Shown here in pieces: positions 6,394 to 12,923 of a stretch of 13,883 nt of DNA. Each line of letters starts with the position of its first letter. The stretch's first letter is position 1. The translations under genes were made by a program, and so were the position numbers. Under the pieces are notes generated by a model that ran no database searches, was not told the DNA's origin, and worked only from the letters and a program-made list of their open reading frames with translations. Source of the DNA: Acidobacteriota bacterium (GTDB lineage Bacteria > Acidobacteriota > Thermoanaerobaculia > Multivoradales > JAHZIX01); the NCBI GenBank assembly GCA_020439725.1, contig JAGQSE010000628.1, positions 1 through 13,883 on the forward strand. The letters run 5' to 3'.

Positions 6394-8159
6394 GCCTGGT
6401 CCCGCAGCTGCTCCGCCGCCGGGGAGAGCGGTGCATAGGTGATGATCTGGTGGATGCGCTCGAGGGCCTTGGCGTTGTCCCCCACCCCCTGATACACGAT
6501 CACCTCGGTCAGCAGCTTGTCGGCGAGGGCGTTGAGCCGCTCGAGGACCGCGTCGCTGTGCTCCCCCTGGGGGAACTTCTTGAGGTACTCGGCGCCGTTC
6601 GCCAGCTCCTTGTACGACGTCACCATCGTCTTGAGGCGCTCGCTCGCCACCTGTTGCAACTCCGGATCGTCCTCCATCTGCGCCAGCTTTTGGAGCGCGC
6701 TCAGCTCCTCGAGGAAGGGGGCGAGATTGCGCAGGCCGGCACGGGCCTTCTTGCCTTCGGGAGCCTCCGGTGCCTTGCGCCAGGCGAGCAGGTACTCCTC
6801 GACCGCCGGCGTCGTCTGGCGTAGCCGGCTGTAGGCGTCCCCCAGCGCCAGCGCCACCGACGCGGCCTCCGGCGCGTCCGGGTAGTTGCTCAGGAAGGTC
6901 TCGAGGAAGGGCGTCTGTGGGACGCCGTCCTCGAGCACCTTCTGGGCCTCCGGGTAGAGCTCGTCCCGTTGTTTCTCGAGATCGGCCACTTGCTGCCGGG
7001 TCGCGGTCAGGAAGGAGCTGTCCGGGGTCAGCTCCGCCACCGTGTCGATCTCCTTGTGGTAGGCGGCGAGCACCTTGCCGTAGTCGCGCTTCAACGGATC
7101 CTGCGCCAGCACCTCGTCGCGCAGGCGGTCGAGCCGCTCGGTGCGGAGCGTCTCGGCCACCGTTCCCTGCGGCCAGGTGTCGATGGCCGAGTCCTTGAGC
7201 CAGTTGGCGATCTCGGGCTTGAGCTTGGGCCGATCGGTGAAGGAGACGAGGAGCGCCTGGGTCGCCTGCCGGTACGCCGCGGGATCGACCTCGGGTTGTA
7301 CCTTGAGGTACTTGGCTCGTTCTTCGGCGGCGCGCAGCCGGCTGTCCTCGAAGGGGTGCGTCCGCCAGTAGCCGTAGGTCTTGTTGAGCGGGATGCGGTC
7401 GAGCATCTTCTGCCACAGCCGGTTGGCGCCCTGGGGGTCGTAGCCGGCGGCGGCGGCCAGCCGCTGGCCCTCGTCGTCGGCCTCGGTCTCGAACTCGCGA
7501 CTGTAGGACAGGAGCAGCAGCTGGCTGACCAGCATCGAGGTGGCGATGGCGCCCTCGACCATGTTGCCGCTGCCGGTGCTGGTGTTGCCGTACAGGCTGT
7601 AGGGGTCGTAGTCGCGCTGGCGGTTGGTGTTCTTGCTGGCGGCGACGGCGCCGATGATCAGTGCCGAGGACAGCGCCGACAGGAGCGTCGCGCGCTTCTG
7701 CATGCGGGTGCCGTGACGGTGGACGACGTGGGCGATCTCGTGGCCCAGAAGACAGGCCAGCATGTCGTCGTCGAGCCCCAGCTCGAGCATGCTGCGGGCG
7801 ACGAAGACCTGACCGCCGGGGAGCGCGAAGGCGTTGGGCACCGGCATGTCGACCAGGTAGAAGGTGAAGGGGAAGTCGTCGAAGCGCGCCTTGCTGGCGA
7901 GCTCGTACCCGATGCGCATCACCCGCTCGCGTTCCGTCCGGTCGTCCCAGGCGCCGTAATACTGGATCGCCTCGTAGGCCGCCTCGAGGCTGCGGTCGTA
8001 GAGGTCGGCGTTGCTGATCTCCTGGGCGTCGGCGGAGCCTTGGGCCGCCCCCGGCGGCGGAGTCTGCGGTTGGGCCGATCCCGGGGTCTGCGCCTGGGCG
8101 AGGGGCGGGCCGGCGATCAGGAAGGCGGCAAGGACCGAGACCGTGGCACGGCGGATCAT
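6381..8159 (-). CDS. Secreted M48 family zinc metalloprotease with helical/TPR-like C-terminal domain (BepA/YfgC-like)
   Basis: This is a 592-residue periplasmic protease. A signal peptide is clear (MIRRATVSVLAAFLIAGPPLAQAQ, cleavage probably near residue 23), followed by a Pro/Gln/Ala-rich spacer. The M48 catalytic domain (about 50-260) contains LPGGQVFVARSML, the zinc motif HEIAH at 140-144 and the third ligand E224 in REFETEAD. A hydrophobic segment at 158-174 and a Gly/Ser/Asn/Tyr-rich insertion (180-203) sit between them. The remaining ~330 residues are helical, with TPR-like stretches such as ALALGDAYSRLRQTTPAVEEYLLAW. This layout resembles BepA/YfgC, which acts in outer-membrane protein assembly quality control, but the tail here is longer than in E. 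coli. The start has a good ribosome binding site, GGGAGGT on the minus strand (8168-8174). It lies 115 bp downstream of the DUF502 gene on the same strand. Confidence 0.93.
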   Translation of the reverse strand: MIRRATVSVLAAFLIAGPPLAQAQTPGSAQPQTPPPGAAQGSADAQEISNADLYDRSLEAAYEAIQYYGAWDDRTERERVMRIGYELASKARFDDFPFTFYLVDMPVPNAFALPGGQVFVARSMLELGLDDDMLACLLGHEIAHVVHRHGTRMQKRATLLSALSSALIIGAVAASKNTNRQRDYDPYSLYGNTSTGSGNMVEGAIATSMLVSQLLLLSYSREFETEADDEGQRLAAAAGYDPQGANRLWQKMLDRIPLNKTYGYWRTHPFEDSRLRAAEERAKYLKVQPEVDPAAYRQATQALLVSFTDRPKLKPEIANWLKDSAIDTWPQGTVAETLRTERLDRLRDEVLAQDPLKRDYGKVLAAYHKEIDTVAELTPDSSFLTATRQQVADLEKQRDELYPEAQKVLEDGVPQTPFLETFLSNYPDAPEAASVALALGDAYSRLRQTTPAVEEYLLAWRKAPEAPEGKKARAGLRNLAPFLEELSALQKLAQMEDDPELQQVASERLKTMVTSYKELANGAEYLKKFPQGEHSDAVLERLNALADKLLTEVIVYQGVGDNAKALERIHQIITYAPLSPAAEQLRDQATFS

Positions 8160-8274
8160 GGATCGATACCTCCCGGAGAGCGAGGAACACGGCGGGCGGC
8201 CGTGGTCGGAACGAAAACGACCGTGCGAGATCCGTACCAGCGCGGCACGCGGCGGGTGACGGGGTCGAGCTGGC

Positions 8275-9006
8275 TCACGGTGCCGCGATCCCGGTCGGCA
8301 CGTCGGTCTTGGGCACGGCCTGGGGTCTACCGGGCCCTCCCGGGCGGAGCTTGGGCATCAGGATGCCCCCGGAGATCACCATCCGCACCCCTTCCTCGAT
8401 GGTGATGGGCAGGTCGGTGGCCTGCTCTCGCGGCACCAGCAGCAGATAGCCGCTGGTCGGGTTGGGCGTGGTCGGTAGGAAGACCAGGAGCAGGTCCGAG
8501 GTCTCCGGGTGGAGGTCGCCCCAGCGTGCGTTGCTGGTCACGAAGGCGATCGAGAAGAGCCCGCGACGTGGGTACTCGATCATCACCACGCGTTTGAAGG
8601 CCTCGGTCTGGCTTTGCGACACCGCCTCGACGATGCCCTTGGTGCTGGCGTAGACGGTCTTGGCGACTGGGATCCGCGCCAGGATTTTTTCGAAGAGCAC
8701 GATGAGGCGACGGCCGAAGACGTTGCTCGACAACCAGCCGAGGACCAGCACCACCATCAGCGTGAGCAGGATGCCGACCCCCGGCAGCCGGCGGTCGAGA
8801 CCCAAGGAGTGCTGCACCGCCCATGCGAACATGCCGTCCATGATCTGGAACAGCAGCACGAGGACGTAGATCGTCAGCGCCACCGGCGCGAGGATCAAGA
8901 GGCCGGTGATGAGCGTTCGCCGGAGCTGCACCATCCAGCGGGTGAGAAGCGGTTTGCGTGGTTTGAGAGCGGGGGAATTCACGGTCTTCAGCCTATCAGC
9001 AGCCAT
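8275..9006 (-). CDS. DUF502 family inner-membrane protein
   Basis: A 243-residue protein of the DUF502 family, recognised from RRTLITGLLILAPVALTIYV at the first membrane helix, the second hydrophobic segment (LPGVGILLTLMVVLVLGWLSS, about 74-94), the conserved IPVAKTVYASTKGIVEA region and VFLPTTPNPTSGYLLLVP. Family members are small membrane proteins with two transmembrane helices and a soluble domain; biochemical function is unknown. The C-terminal ~25 residues are Pro/Gly-rich. ATG 9006 was chosen as the longest start; it lacks a nearby Shine-Dalgarno (the nearest GGAGG, minus strand 9034-9038, is 27 nt away). ATG 8934 (MVQLRRTL) is an alternative, also without a clear site. The gene is divergent from the TPR gene and precedes the M48 protease on the same strand, so the two may be cotranscribed. 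Confidence 0.9.
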   Translation of the reverse strand: MAADRLKTVNSPALKPRKPLLTRWMVQLRRTLITGLLILAPVALTIYVLVLLFQIMDGMFAWAVQHSLGLDRRLPGVGILLTLMVVLVLGWLSSNVFGRRLIVLFEKILARIPVAKTVYASTKGIVEAVSQSQTEAFKRVVMIEYPRRGLFSIAFVTSNARWGDLHPETSDLLLVFLPTTPNPTSGYLLLVPREQATDLPITIEEGVRMVISGGILMPKLRPGGPGRPQAVPKTDVPTGIAAP

Positions 9007-9051
9007 GGGTCGGAGCGCCGCCCGGCCGCCGGTCCTCCGGGGTGGGAACTC

Positions 9052-9057
9052 TATAAT
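9052..9057 (+). promoter_or_regulatory. Consensus -10 box (TATAAT) before the TPR gene
   Basis: TATAAT stands 26 bp before the ATG at 9084, in an otherwise GC-rich 77-bp divergent intergenic region. No good -35 is seen 16-19 bp upstream. On the other strand the same bases give TTATAG, so the site could serve both divergent genes; the minus-strand reading is weaker. Confidence 0.45.
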
Positions 9058-9083
9058 CGGGCTCCTCGAGAAAGGTGCCAGCC

Positions 9084-10766
9084 ATGCCCGATCCCGTTTT
9101 TCTACGAACCAACCGAGCGCCCCGTCGCCGCTGCCGTCGCCTGCTCCGCCCCACCGGCGGCGCCTGGCTCCTCGCCACTGGCGTCTGGCTCGCCCTTGCG
9201 GCTCCGGCGGTCGCGCAGTACGCCGAGCTCGGGCGCGTGCGCTTCGACAACTCGGGTGCCTCGGCGGCGCAGGACTCGTTCCTCCAAGGCGTCGCGGCGC
9301 TCCACAGCTTCTGGTACGGCGAGGCCAGGATCCTCTTCCGCGAGGCCCAGGCCGCCGATCCGAGCTTTGCCCTCGCCTACTGGGGCGAGGCCATGACCTA
9401 CGACCAGCCGTTGTGGGACGGTCAGGACGCCGAGGCCGCTCGCGCCGCTCTCGACCGTCTGGCGCCGACCGCCGCGGAGCGTTCGATCAAGGCGCCGACC
9501 CAGCGCGAGCGGGAGTGGCTGGCGGCAGCGGAGGTGCTGTTCGGCGAAGAGTCTAGCCGCCCGGCGCGACGCCACGCCTACGCCGAGCGCATGTTGCGGC
9601 TGGCCAACGCCTATCCGGACGACTTCGAGGCGTCGGCGTTCTACGCTCTGGCGCTGCTCGCGGACCAGCAACCGGGACTCGCCGGGATCCGGCAGCGGAT
9701 GCGCGCCGCGGCCATCCTCGAGCGTCTGATGGATGCCCAGCCGCGGCACCCCGGCGTCCTCCACTACATGATCCACGCCTACGACGATCCGATTCACGCG
9801 CCGCTGGGGCTGCGCGCCGCACTGGTCTACGCCGACGTCGCGCCTGGCTCGTCCCACGCCCTCCACATGCCCGGCCACATCTTCCTCCAGCTGGGGCTGT
9901 GGCCGAAGATGGTGGAGTCCAACGAGGCCTCGTATCTGGCCTCCCTCGCCTGGGTGAAGCGCCGTGGCCTGTCGCCCACGGAGCGCGACTTCCACAGCCT
10001 GTCGTGGCTGTCCTACGGCTATCTCCAGCTCGGCCGCCGGGCCGAGGCGGAGGAGTGCGTGCGGCTGGCGCAGCAGGCGGCTGATCAGACCGGCGACTCG
10101 ATGGTCACCACCGAGGCTCGATGGATGCGGGCCCGCTACCTGATCGAGAGCCGCCAGTGGTCGAAGGTGCCGGCGGCGTCGGACGTCGAGGCCGGTGGCG
10201 ATCCCTACACCGAGGCGTCGATGCGGCTGGCCCTGGCCCTGGCAGCGGCGGACCGGCGCGACGAGGCCGCCGCGGGCGCCGCCGCCCGCAGGCTCGAGGA
10301 GCTCCGCGCCGCCCGGGAGGTCGAAGGTAACCGCTATCTCGAACGGCTGCTGGCGATCATGGCTCGCGAGGCGGAGGCGGCCACCGAGCTCGCCGCCGGC
10401 CGGCTCGAGGCGGCGCTCGGCAAGGCCCGCGAGGCGGTGGCCTTGGAGGACACCACCGATCCGTCCGCCGGTCCGCCGGAGACGCTGCAGCCGTCCTACG
10501 AGCTGCTCGGCGATCTGCTCCTCGCCGCGGACCGGCCGGCCGAGGCCGTCGAGGCCTACCAACGCTCGTTGGAGCGGGCTCCCAACCGCGTCGCGGCGCT
10601 TCTCGGCATGGCGCGCGCCGCCACCGCCCAGGGCGATGCGGTCGCGGCGGCGGCCCAGTACCGCCAGCTCCTCGGCTTCTGGCAGCAGGCCGACGACGAC
10701 CTGCCGGCTCTAGCCGAGGCGCGCCGGGCGGTAGCCGCCGCCCCCGCGGGAGGGCCTACGCCGTGA
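9084..10766 (+). CDS. Secreted tetratricopeptide-repeat protein
   Basis: A 560-residue protein with an arginine-rich N-terminus and a probable signal peptide ending near AAPAVAQ (about residue 45). The first repeat region (about 60-110) contains FWYGEARILFREAQAADPSFALAYWGEAMTYDQPLW, here cited in part: the EA..LFREA..ADP pattern is TPR-like. A conserved block follows with HPGVLHYMIHAYDDP starting at H222 and HALHMPGHIFLQLGLW around 261-274; histidine-rich segments of this kind mark a widespread family of exported TPR proteins of unknown biochemical function. More TPR units occur at the C-terminus (LGDLLLAADRPAEAVEAYQR, ALLGMARAATAQGDAVAAAA). ATG 9084 is preferred over GTG 9075 because AAAGG (9071-9075) is suitably spaced. 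The stop overlaps the start of the zincin gene, so they form one operon. Protein binding is inferred; the histidines might bind a metal but this is untested. Confidence 0.87.
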   Translation: MPDPVFLRTNRAPRRRCRRLLRPTGGAWLLATGVWLALAAPAVAQYAELGRVRFDNSGASAAQDSFLQGVAALHSFWYGEARILFREAQAADPSFALAYWGEAMTYDQPLWDGQDAEAARAALDRLAPTAAERSIKAPTQREREWLAAAEVLFGEESSRPARRHAYAERMLRLANAYPDDFEASAFYALALLADQQPGLAGIRQRMRAAAILERLMDAQPRHPGVLHYMIHAYDDPIHAPLGLRAALVYADVAPGSSHALHMPGHIFLQLGLWPKMVESNEASYLASLAWVKRRGLSPTERDFHSLSWLSYGYLQLGRRAEAEECVRLAQQAADQTGDSMVTTEARWMRARYLIESRQWSKVPAASDVEAGGDPYTEASMRLALALAAADRRDEAAAGAAARRLEELRAAREVEGNRYLERLLAIMAREAEAATELAAGRLEAALGKAREAVALEDTTDPSAGPPETLQPSYELLGDLLLAADRPAEAVEAYQRSLERAPNRVAALLGMARAATAQGDAVAAAAQYRQLLGFWQQADDDLPALAEARRAVAAAPAGGPTP

Positions 10767-11128
10767 TGCGCATGTCGCGCCACGAGTTCGAGACGCTGGT
10801 CGAGAAGGCTCTCGACGGTCTTCCCGAAGAGTTCGCCGAGCTCCTCGACAACGTCGCGGTGATGGTCGAGGACGAGCCCAGCGCCGAGGATCTCGAGTCG
10901 GTGGGTCTCGATCCCAAGGAAGACGACCTACTCGGTCTCTATCTCGGCGTGCCCCTCACCGAACGCGACGGGTTCTACGGTGATCTCCCCGACCGTGTCG
11001 TCCTCTACCGCGGCCCCATCCTCCGCGTCTGCACCACCCGGCGCGAGGTGCTGCGCGAAGTGAGGGACACCCTCGTCCACGAACTAGGACACCACTTCGG
11101 GATGGAAGAGGAGGACATGCCGTACTGA
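10766..11128 (+). CDS. Minimal zincin-type metallopeptidase family protein
   Basis: A 120-residue protein of the small zincin-like metallopeptidase family (PF06262 type). The zinc motif is at the extreme C-terminus: HELGHH at 105-110 followed by FGMEEEDM, with D117 the likely third ligand. The N-terminal half has the family's acidic start (LPEEFAELLDNVAVMVEDEPS) and LLGLYLGVPLTER in the middle. Length is normal, so the short tail after the motif is not truncation. The substrate is not known for the family. The ATG at 10766 overlaps the TPR gene's stop by one base (TGATG); the GTG at 10763 is an equally possible start one codon earlier (4-bp overlap), with GGGAGGG at 10748-10754 serving either. 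No signal peptide is visible, so it should be cytoplasmic, unlike its exported neighbour. Confidence 0.92.
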   Translation: MRMSRHEFETLVEKALDGLPEEFAELLDNVAVMVEDEPSAEDLESVGLDPKEDDLLGLYLGVPLTERDGFYGDLPDRVVLYRGPILRVCTTRREVLREVRDTLVHELGHHFGMEEEDMPY

Positions 11129-11183
11129 GCGGGTGGCGCGGTGCGTTGGCGCCCTCAAGTCTCTTGTGCTCATGCTCCAGAGG

Positions 11184-11205
11184 GTAGGGTGCGCCTGCGC
11201 ACCAT
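11184..11205 (+). repeat. REP-like palindrome, copy 1
   Basis: GGTGCGC (11188-11194) and GCGCACC (11197-11203) pair across CT, preceded by GTAG at 11185-11188. It begins 56 nt after the zincin stop codon and reads GTAGGGTGCGC in that gene's direction. Two further copies in the opposite orientation are at 11413-11438 and 11651-11675. Confidence 0.75.
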
Positions 11206-11412
11206 GCTCAGCTCGCGGCGAGCCGTTGCCCTCTCCCGCCAGCCTCTGCAAGGTCGCCCTCCAGCCACTCCCGGTATGCGCGAGGGCATCGGGACTCGAG
11301 GACGGCCTCCGGCCGCCCGCAGAGCCCGATCCCGAGCGGTCACGCGAACGCTCTCTCACGGACTGACTTTCCTTCCTTCGAGCGCCTCCTTTCCAACGAG
11401 GGCCTGCGTTGC

Positions 11413-11438
11413 GACGGTGCGCTAGCGCGCACCCTACG
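11413..11438 (-). repeat. REP-like palindrome, copy 2
   Basis: GGTGCGC (11416-11422), loop TAGC, GCGCACC (11427-11433), followed by CTACG. Reverse-complemented it reads CGTAGGGTGCGCGCTAGCGC, matching copies 1 and 3. It is inverted relative to copy 1, so the two bracket 11206-11412. Confidence 0.8.
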
Positions 11439-11450
11439 TCCTGACCTGGG

Positions 11451-11563
11451 CGAAAATACGGGGACACGATACGAAACTCGGTTTTGCCCTTTCTGCTCAA
11501 GGGTTTGAGCAGAAGGGTATCGTGTCCCCCTTTTTCTAATAGGTATCGTGTCCCCAGTTTTCG
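11451..11563. repeat. 113-bp inverted-repeat element with three copies of GGGGACACGATAC
   Basis: GGGGACACGATAC at 11460-11472 has two exact reverse-complement copies at 11517-11529 and 11543-11555. The outer match is longer: CGAAAA precedes the left copy (11451-11456) and TTTTCG follows the rightmost copy (11558-11563), giving terminal inverted repeats of about 21 bp. Inside, CCCTTTCTGCTCAA (11487-11500) pairs with TTGAGCAGAAGGG (11505-11517), with one bulge. Thus 11460-11529 can fold into a long hairpin directly followed by CTTTTT (11530-11535), which resembles an intrinsic terminator on the + strand. No coding sequence lies inside. It looks like a non-autonomous miniature element; elements with a GTATCGTGTCCCC core are, as I recall, linked to REP-associated tyrosine transposases, but none is in this window. 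Confidence 0.85.
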
Positions 11564-11607
11564 TGCGTTTTCCCCGTGGAGGAACGACGTTGGAGCGTCG
11601 CGAACTG

Positions 11608-11631
11608 GTTCCCACGGTGGACCGTGGGAAC
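11608..11631. repeat. GTTCCCAC/GTGGGAAC palindromic repeat
   Basis: GTTCCCACGGT (11608-11618) and ACCGTGGGAAC (11621-11631) are perfectly complementary around two central bases. Palindromes with GTTCCCAC...GTGGGAAC arms are a known type of dispersed intergenic repeat in several bacterial phyla. It is a single copy here and differs in sequence from both neighbouring repeat families. Confidence 0.75.
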
Positions 11632-11650
11632 GAGAGAGTGGGGGTGTCAG

Positions 11651-11675
11651 CACGGTGCGCTCGCGCGCACCCTAC
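11651..11675 (-). repeat. REP-like palindrome, copy 3, overlapping the exonuclease stop codon
   Basis: GGTGCGC (11654-11660), loop TCGC, GCGCACC (11665-11671), then CTAC. On the minus strand it reads GTAGGGTGCGCGCGAGCGC, and its TAG (11672-11674) is the stop codon of the exonuclease gene. It shares orientation with copy 2. Confidence 0.8.
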
Positions 11676-12547
11676 TTTTGGAAGGTTCCGATCCGCTCGA
11701 CCAGCCCCGGGTCGCCCCACTCGGTGGCGAGGGCTTCGAGGGCTTGGCGGTCGGCGCCTTGCCAGCGGAGATCGGCTTGGTCTTCAGCGAGCGGCACGTC
11801 GGTGCGGAGGGTGGCGAGGCGGCGGTAGAGGGTGGCGTCGGCGCGGCGTTCGGCGAGGGTGGCGGCGAGGCGGGAGGCGCCACGTACCTTGACCGGCCAC
11901 TCTTCGGGATCGTCGGGAATCGCCTCGAGATGGCGGTAGTGGGCGAGGACGGTGGCGCTCGATTTGGCTCCCCAGCCGGGGAGGCCCGGAATGCCGTCGG
12001 CGGTGTCGCCGGTCAGCGCCAGTAGATCGGGGATCGACTCGGGGTCGACACCGTGCTTGGCCCGGACGCCGTCCTCGTCGAGCAGGGTCTCGCGGCGGCG
12101 GTCGAGACAGACCACGCGCTCGCCGTGCACGCATTGCGCCAGGTCCTTGTCCGGCGAGCACAGCACCACCTGCTCGACGTCATCCCCGTCTGCGAAGCGC
12201 GCCGCGGCGGTGGCCAGGGCGTCGTCGGCTTCGAAGTCGCGCATGGGCCAGACCACGACGCCGAGGGCGGCGGTGGCGCGCTCCGCCAGGGGGAACTGGG
12301 CGTGGAGCAGGGGGTCGATACCCTCGCCGGTCTTGTAGCCGGCGAAGAGCTCGTTGCGAAAGGATTCGATCACGGTGTCGAAGGCCACCGCCGCATGCGT
12401 CACCCCGGGCTCGCGAAGCAACGCGTGGAGGCTCAGCAGCAGCCCGCGGGCGGCGCCGATCTCGGTGCCGTCGGGAGCCTGCCGCGGTGGCGGTCCGTAG
12501 AAGGCGCGGAAAAGCTCGTAGGTACCGTCGACCAGGTGGATCTTCAT
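11672..12547 (-). CDS. Stand-alone 5'-3' exonuclease / flap endonuclease-type nuclease
   Basis: A 291-residue protein equivalent to the N-terminal 5'-nuclease domain of DNA polymerase I, without any polymerase. Metal-binding acidic residues are in place: D7 in HLVDGTYELFR, E106/D108/D109 in DFEADDALA, D133/D135 in SPDKDL, and D181/D184 in GDTADGIPG. The helix-hairpin-helix segment PGLPGWGAKSS at 187-197 supports DNA binding. Such enzymes remove 5' flaps and RNA primers. The start MKIHLVDGT matches where family members begin; the in-frame region upstream to 13846 is antisense noise over the neighbouring genes. No Shine-Dalgarno precedes the ATG, while TACAAT lies 7 bp upstream, so the mRNA may be leaderless. 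The stop codon lies inside a REP-like palindrome. Whether it complements or duplicates the cell's polymerase I nuclease cannot be judged here. Confidence 0.93.
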   Translation of the reverse strand: MKIHLVDGTYELFRAFYGPPPRQAPDGTEIGAARGLLLSLHALLREPGVTHAAVAFDTVIESFRNELFAGYKTGEGIDPLLHAQFPLAERATAALGVVVWPMRDFEADDALATAAARFADGDDVEQVVLCSPDKDLAQCVHGERVVCLDRRRETLLDEDGVRAKHGVDPESIPDLLALTGDTADGIPGLPGWGAKSSATVLAHYRHLEAIPDDPEEWPVKVRGASRLAATLAERRADATLYRRLATLRTDVPLAEDQADLRWQGADRQALEALATEWGDPGLVERIGTFQK

Positions 12548-12554
12548 GCCGGTG

Positions 12555-12560
12555 ATTGTA
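12555..12560 (-). promoter_or_regulatory. Possible -10 box (TACAAT) of the exonuclease gene
   Basis: On the minus strand TACAAT ends 7 bp before the ATG at 12547. A transcript starting at the usual distance would begin at or next to the ATG, consistent with the lack of a ribosome binding site. No convincing -35 was found. Confidence 0.35.
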
Positions 12561-12580
12561 GAGGCTCGGCAGCGGAGCAG

Positions 12581-12600
12581 GGGAGACCCGCCGGGTCCCC
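12581..12600. promoter_or_regulatory. Inverted repeat between divergent genes
   Basis: GACCCG (12585-12590) and CGGGTC (12592-12597) pair around one base, and GGG/CCC flanks extend the pairing after a mismatch. It lies midway between the divergent exonuclease and PHA-like genes, a plausible operator position, but GC-rich DNA gives such palindromes often. Confidence 0.2.
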
Positions 12601-12644
12601 AAAGCGTCTGTTCGGGGGGTGCCGCCTGTGGTACCTTGCGCGCC

Positions 12645-12923
12645 ATGGCCGACATGAACCTCGAAGCCGCCACCTCGAAGGCGTCGATGGACGACCTCCG
12701 CACCGACCTCGAAGCCGCGCTGCGCCAGGAGTTTCCCGGCGGCATGATGCGCTGGACCTGGGAGGCGGACATCCTCAAGCTGTCCGGACCCGGCGCCGAG
12801 GGCACGGTCATCCTCGAAGCGGGCAGACTGGTCGCCGTCGCCACCCTCCGGCCACCGGCGAGCCTGATGCAGCCGATCATCCGCCAGAAGATGACCAAGG
12901 TGCTGGAGAAGGCCGCCGGTTGA
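12645..12923 (+). CDS. Small polyhydroxyalkanoic acid granule-region-like protein
   Basis: A 92-residue protein that resembles the PHA_gran_rgn family (putative polyhydroxyalkanoic acid system protein) in length and in the central pattern RWTWEADILKLSGPGAEGTV, followed by a strand-rich stretch and a C-terminal amphipathic helix (MQPIIRQKMTKVLEKA). Members are small proteins found near polyester-storage genes in some bacteria and in many genomes without them; the mechanism is not established. The start ATG 12645 has no clear ribosome binding site. ATG 12654 is the alternative; longer in-frame extension to 12546 crosses the promoter region and is rejected. The TGA stop overlaps the TTG start of the next gene (TTGA), so the two should be translationally coupled. 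No PHA synthase or phasin is visible. Family assignment is moderate. Confidence 0.65.
   Translation: MADMNLEAATSKASMDDLRTDLEAALRQEFPGGMMRWTWEADILKLSGPGAEGTVILEAGRLVAVATLRPPASLMQPIIRQKMTKVLEKAAG

Larger units (their letters stand above)
11129..11671. other. 543-bp gene-free region rich in palindromic repeats
   Basis: No reading frame here has convincing codon use or recognisable protein sequence. The short frames cross the palindromes and translate to Arg/Ser/Pro-rich text. The region separates two convergent genes and holds three families of inverted repeats, listed separately. The stretch 11206-11412 between the first two REP-like units shows only minor palindromes (GCTCGC-G-GCGAGC at 11211-11223) and I see nothing else in it. 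Confidence 0.75.

Noticed and set aside
8188..8204. CACGGC/GCCGTG stem between the DUF502 and M48 genes considered as a terminator
   Set aside because: Only six pairs, no T-run on the minus strand, and the genes may be cotranscribed; too weak to annotate.
6969..8405. 478-codon plus-strand frame opposite the M48 protease gene
   Set aside because: It is the mirror of a gene with signal peptide and HEIAH motif on the other strand; no independent coding signal.
9102..10562. 486-codon minus-strand frame opposite the TPR gene
   Set aside because: Antisense to a recognisable TPR protein with good start and promoter; composition is typical of shadow frames.
11460..11555. Repeated 13-mers considered as a CRISPR array
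   Set aside because: Only three units, in mixed orientation, with uneven short spacing and no cas genes; it fits a palindromic element.
11133..11720. Short frames on both strands in the repeat region considered as small genes
   Set aside because: They run through palindromes, have no family resemblance and no ribosome binding sites; any translation is likely spurious.
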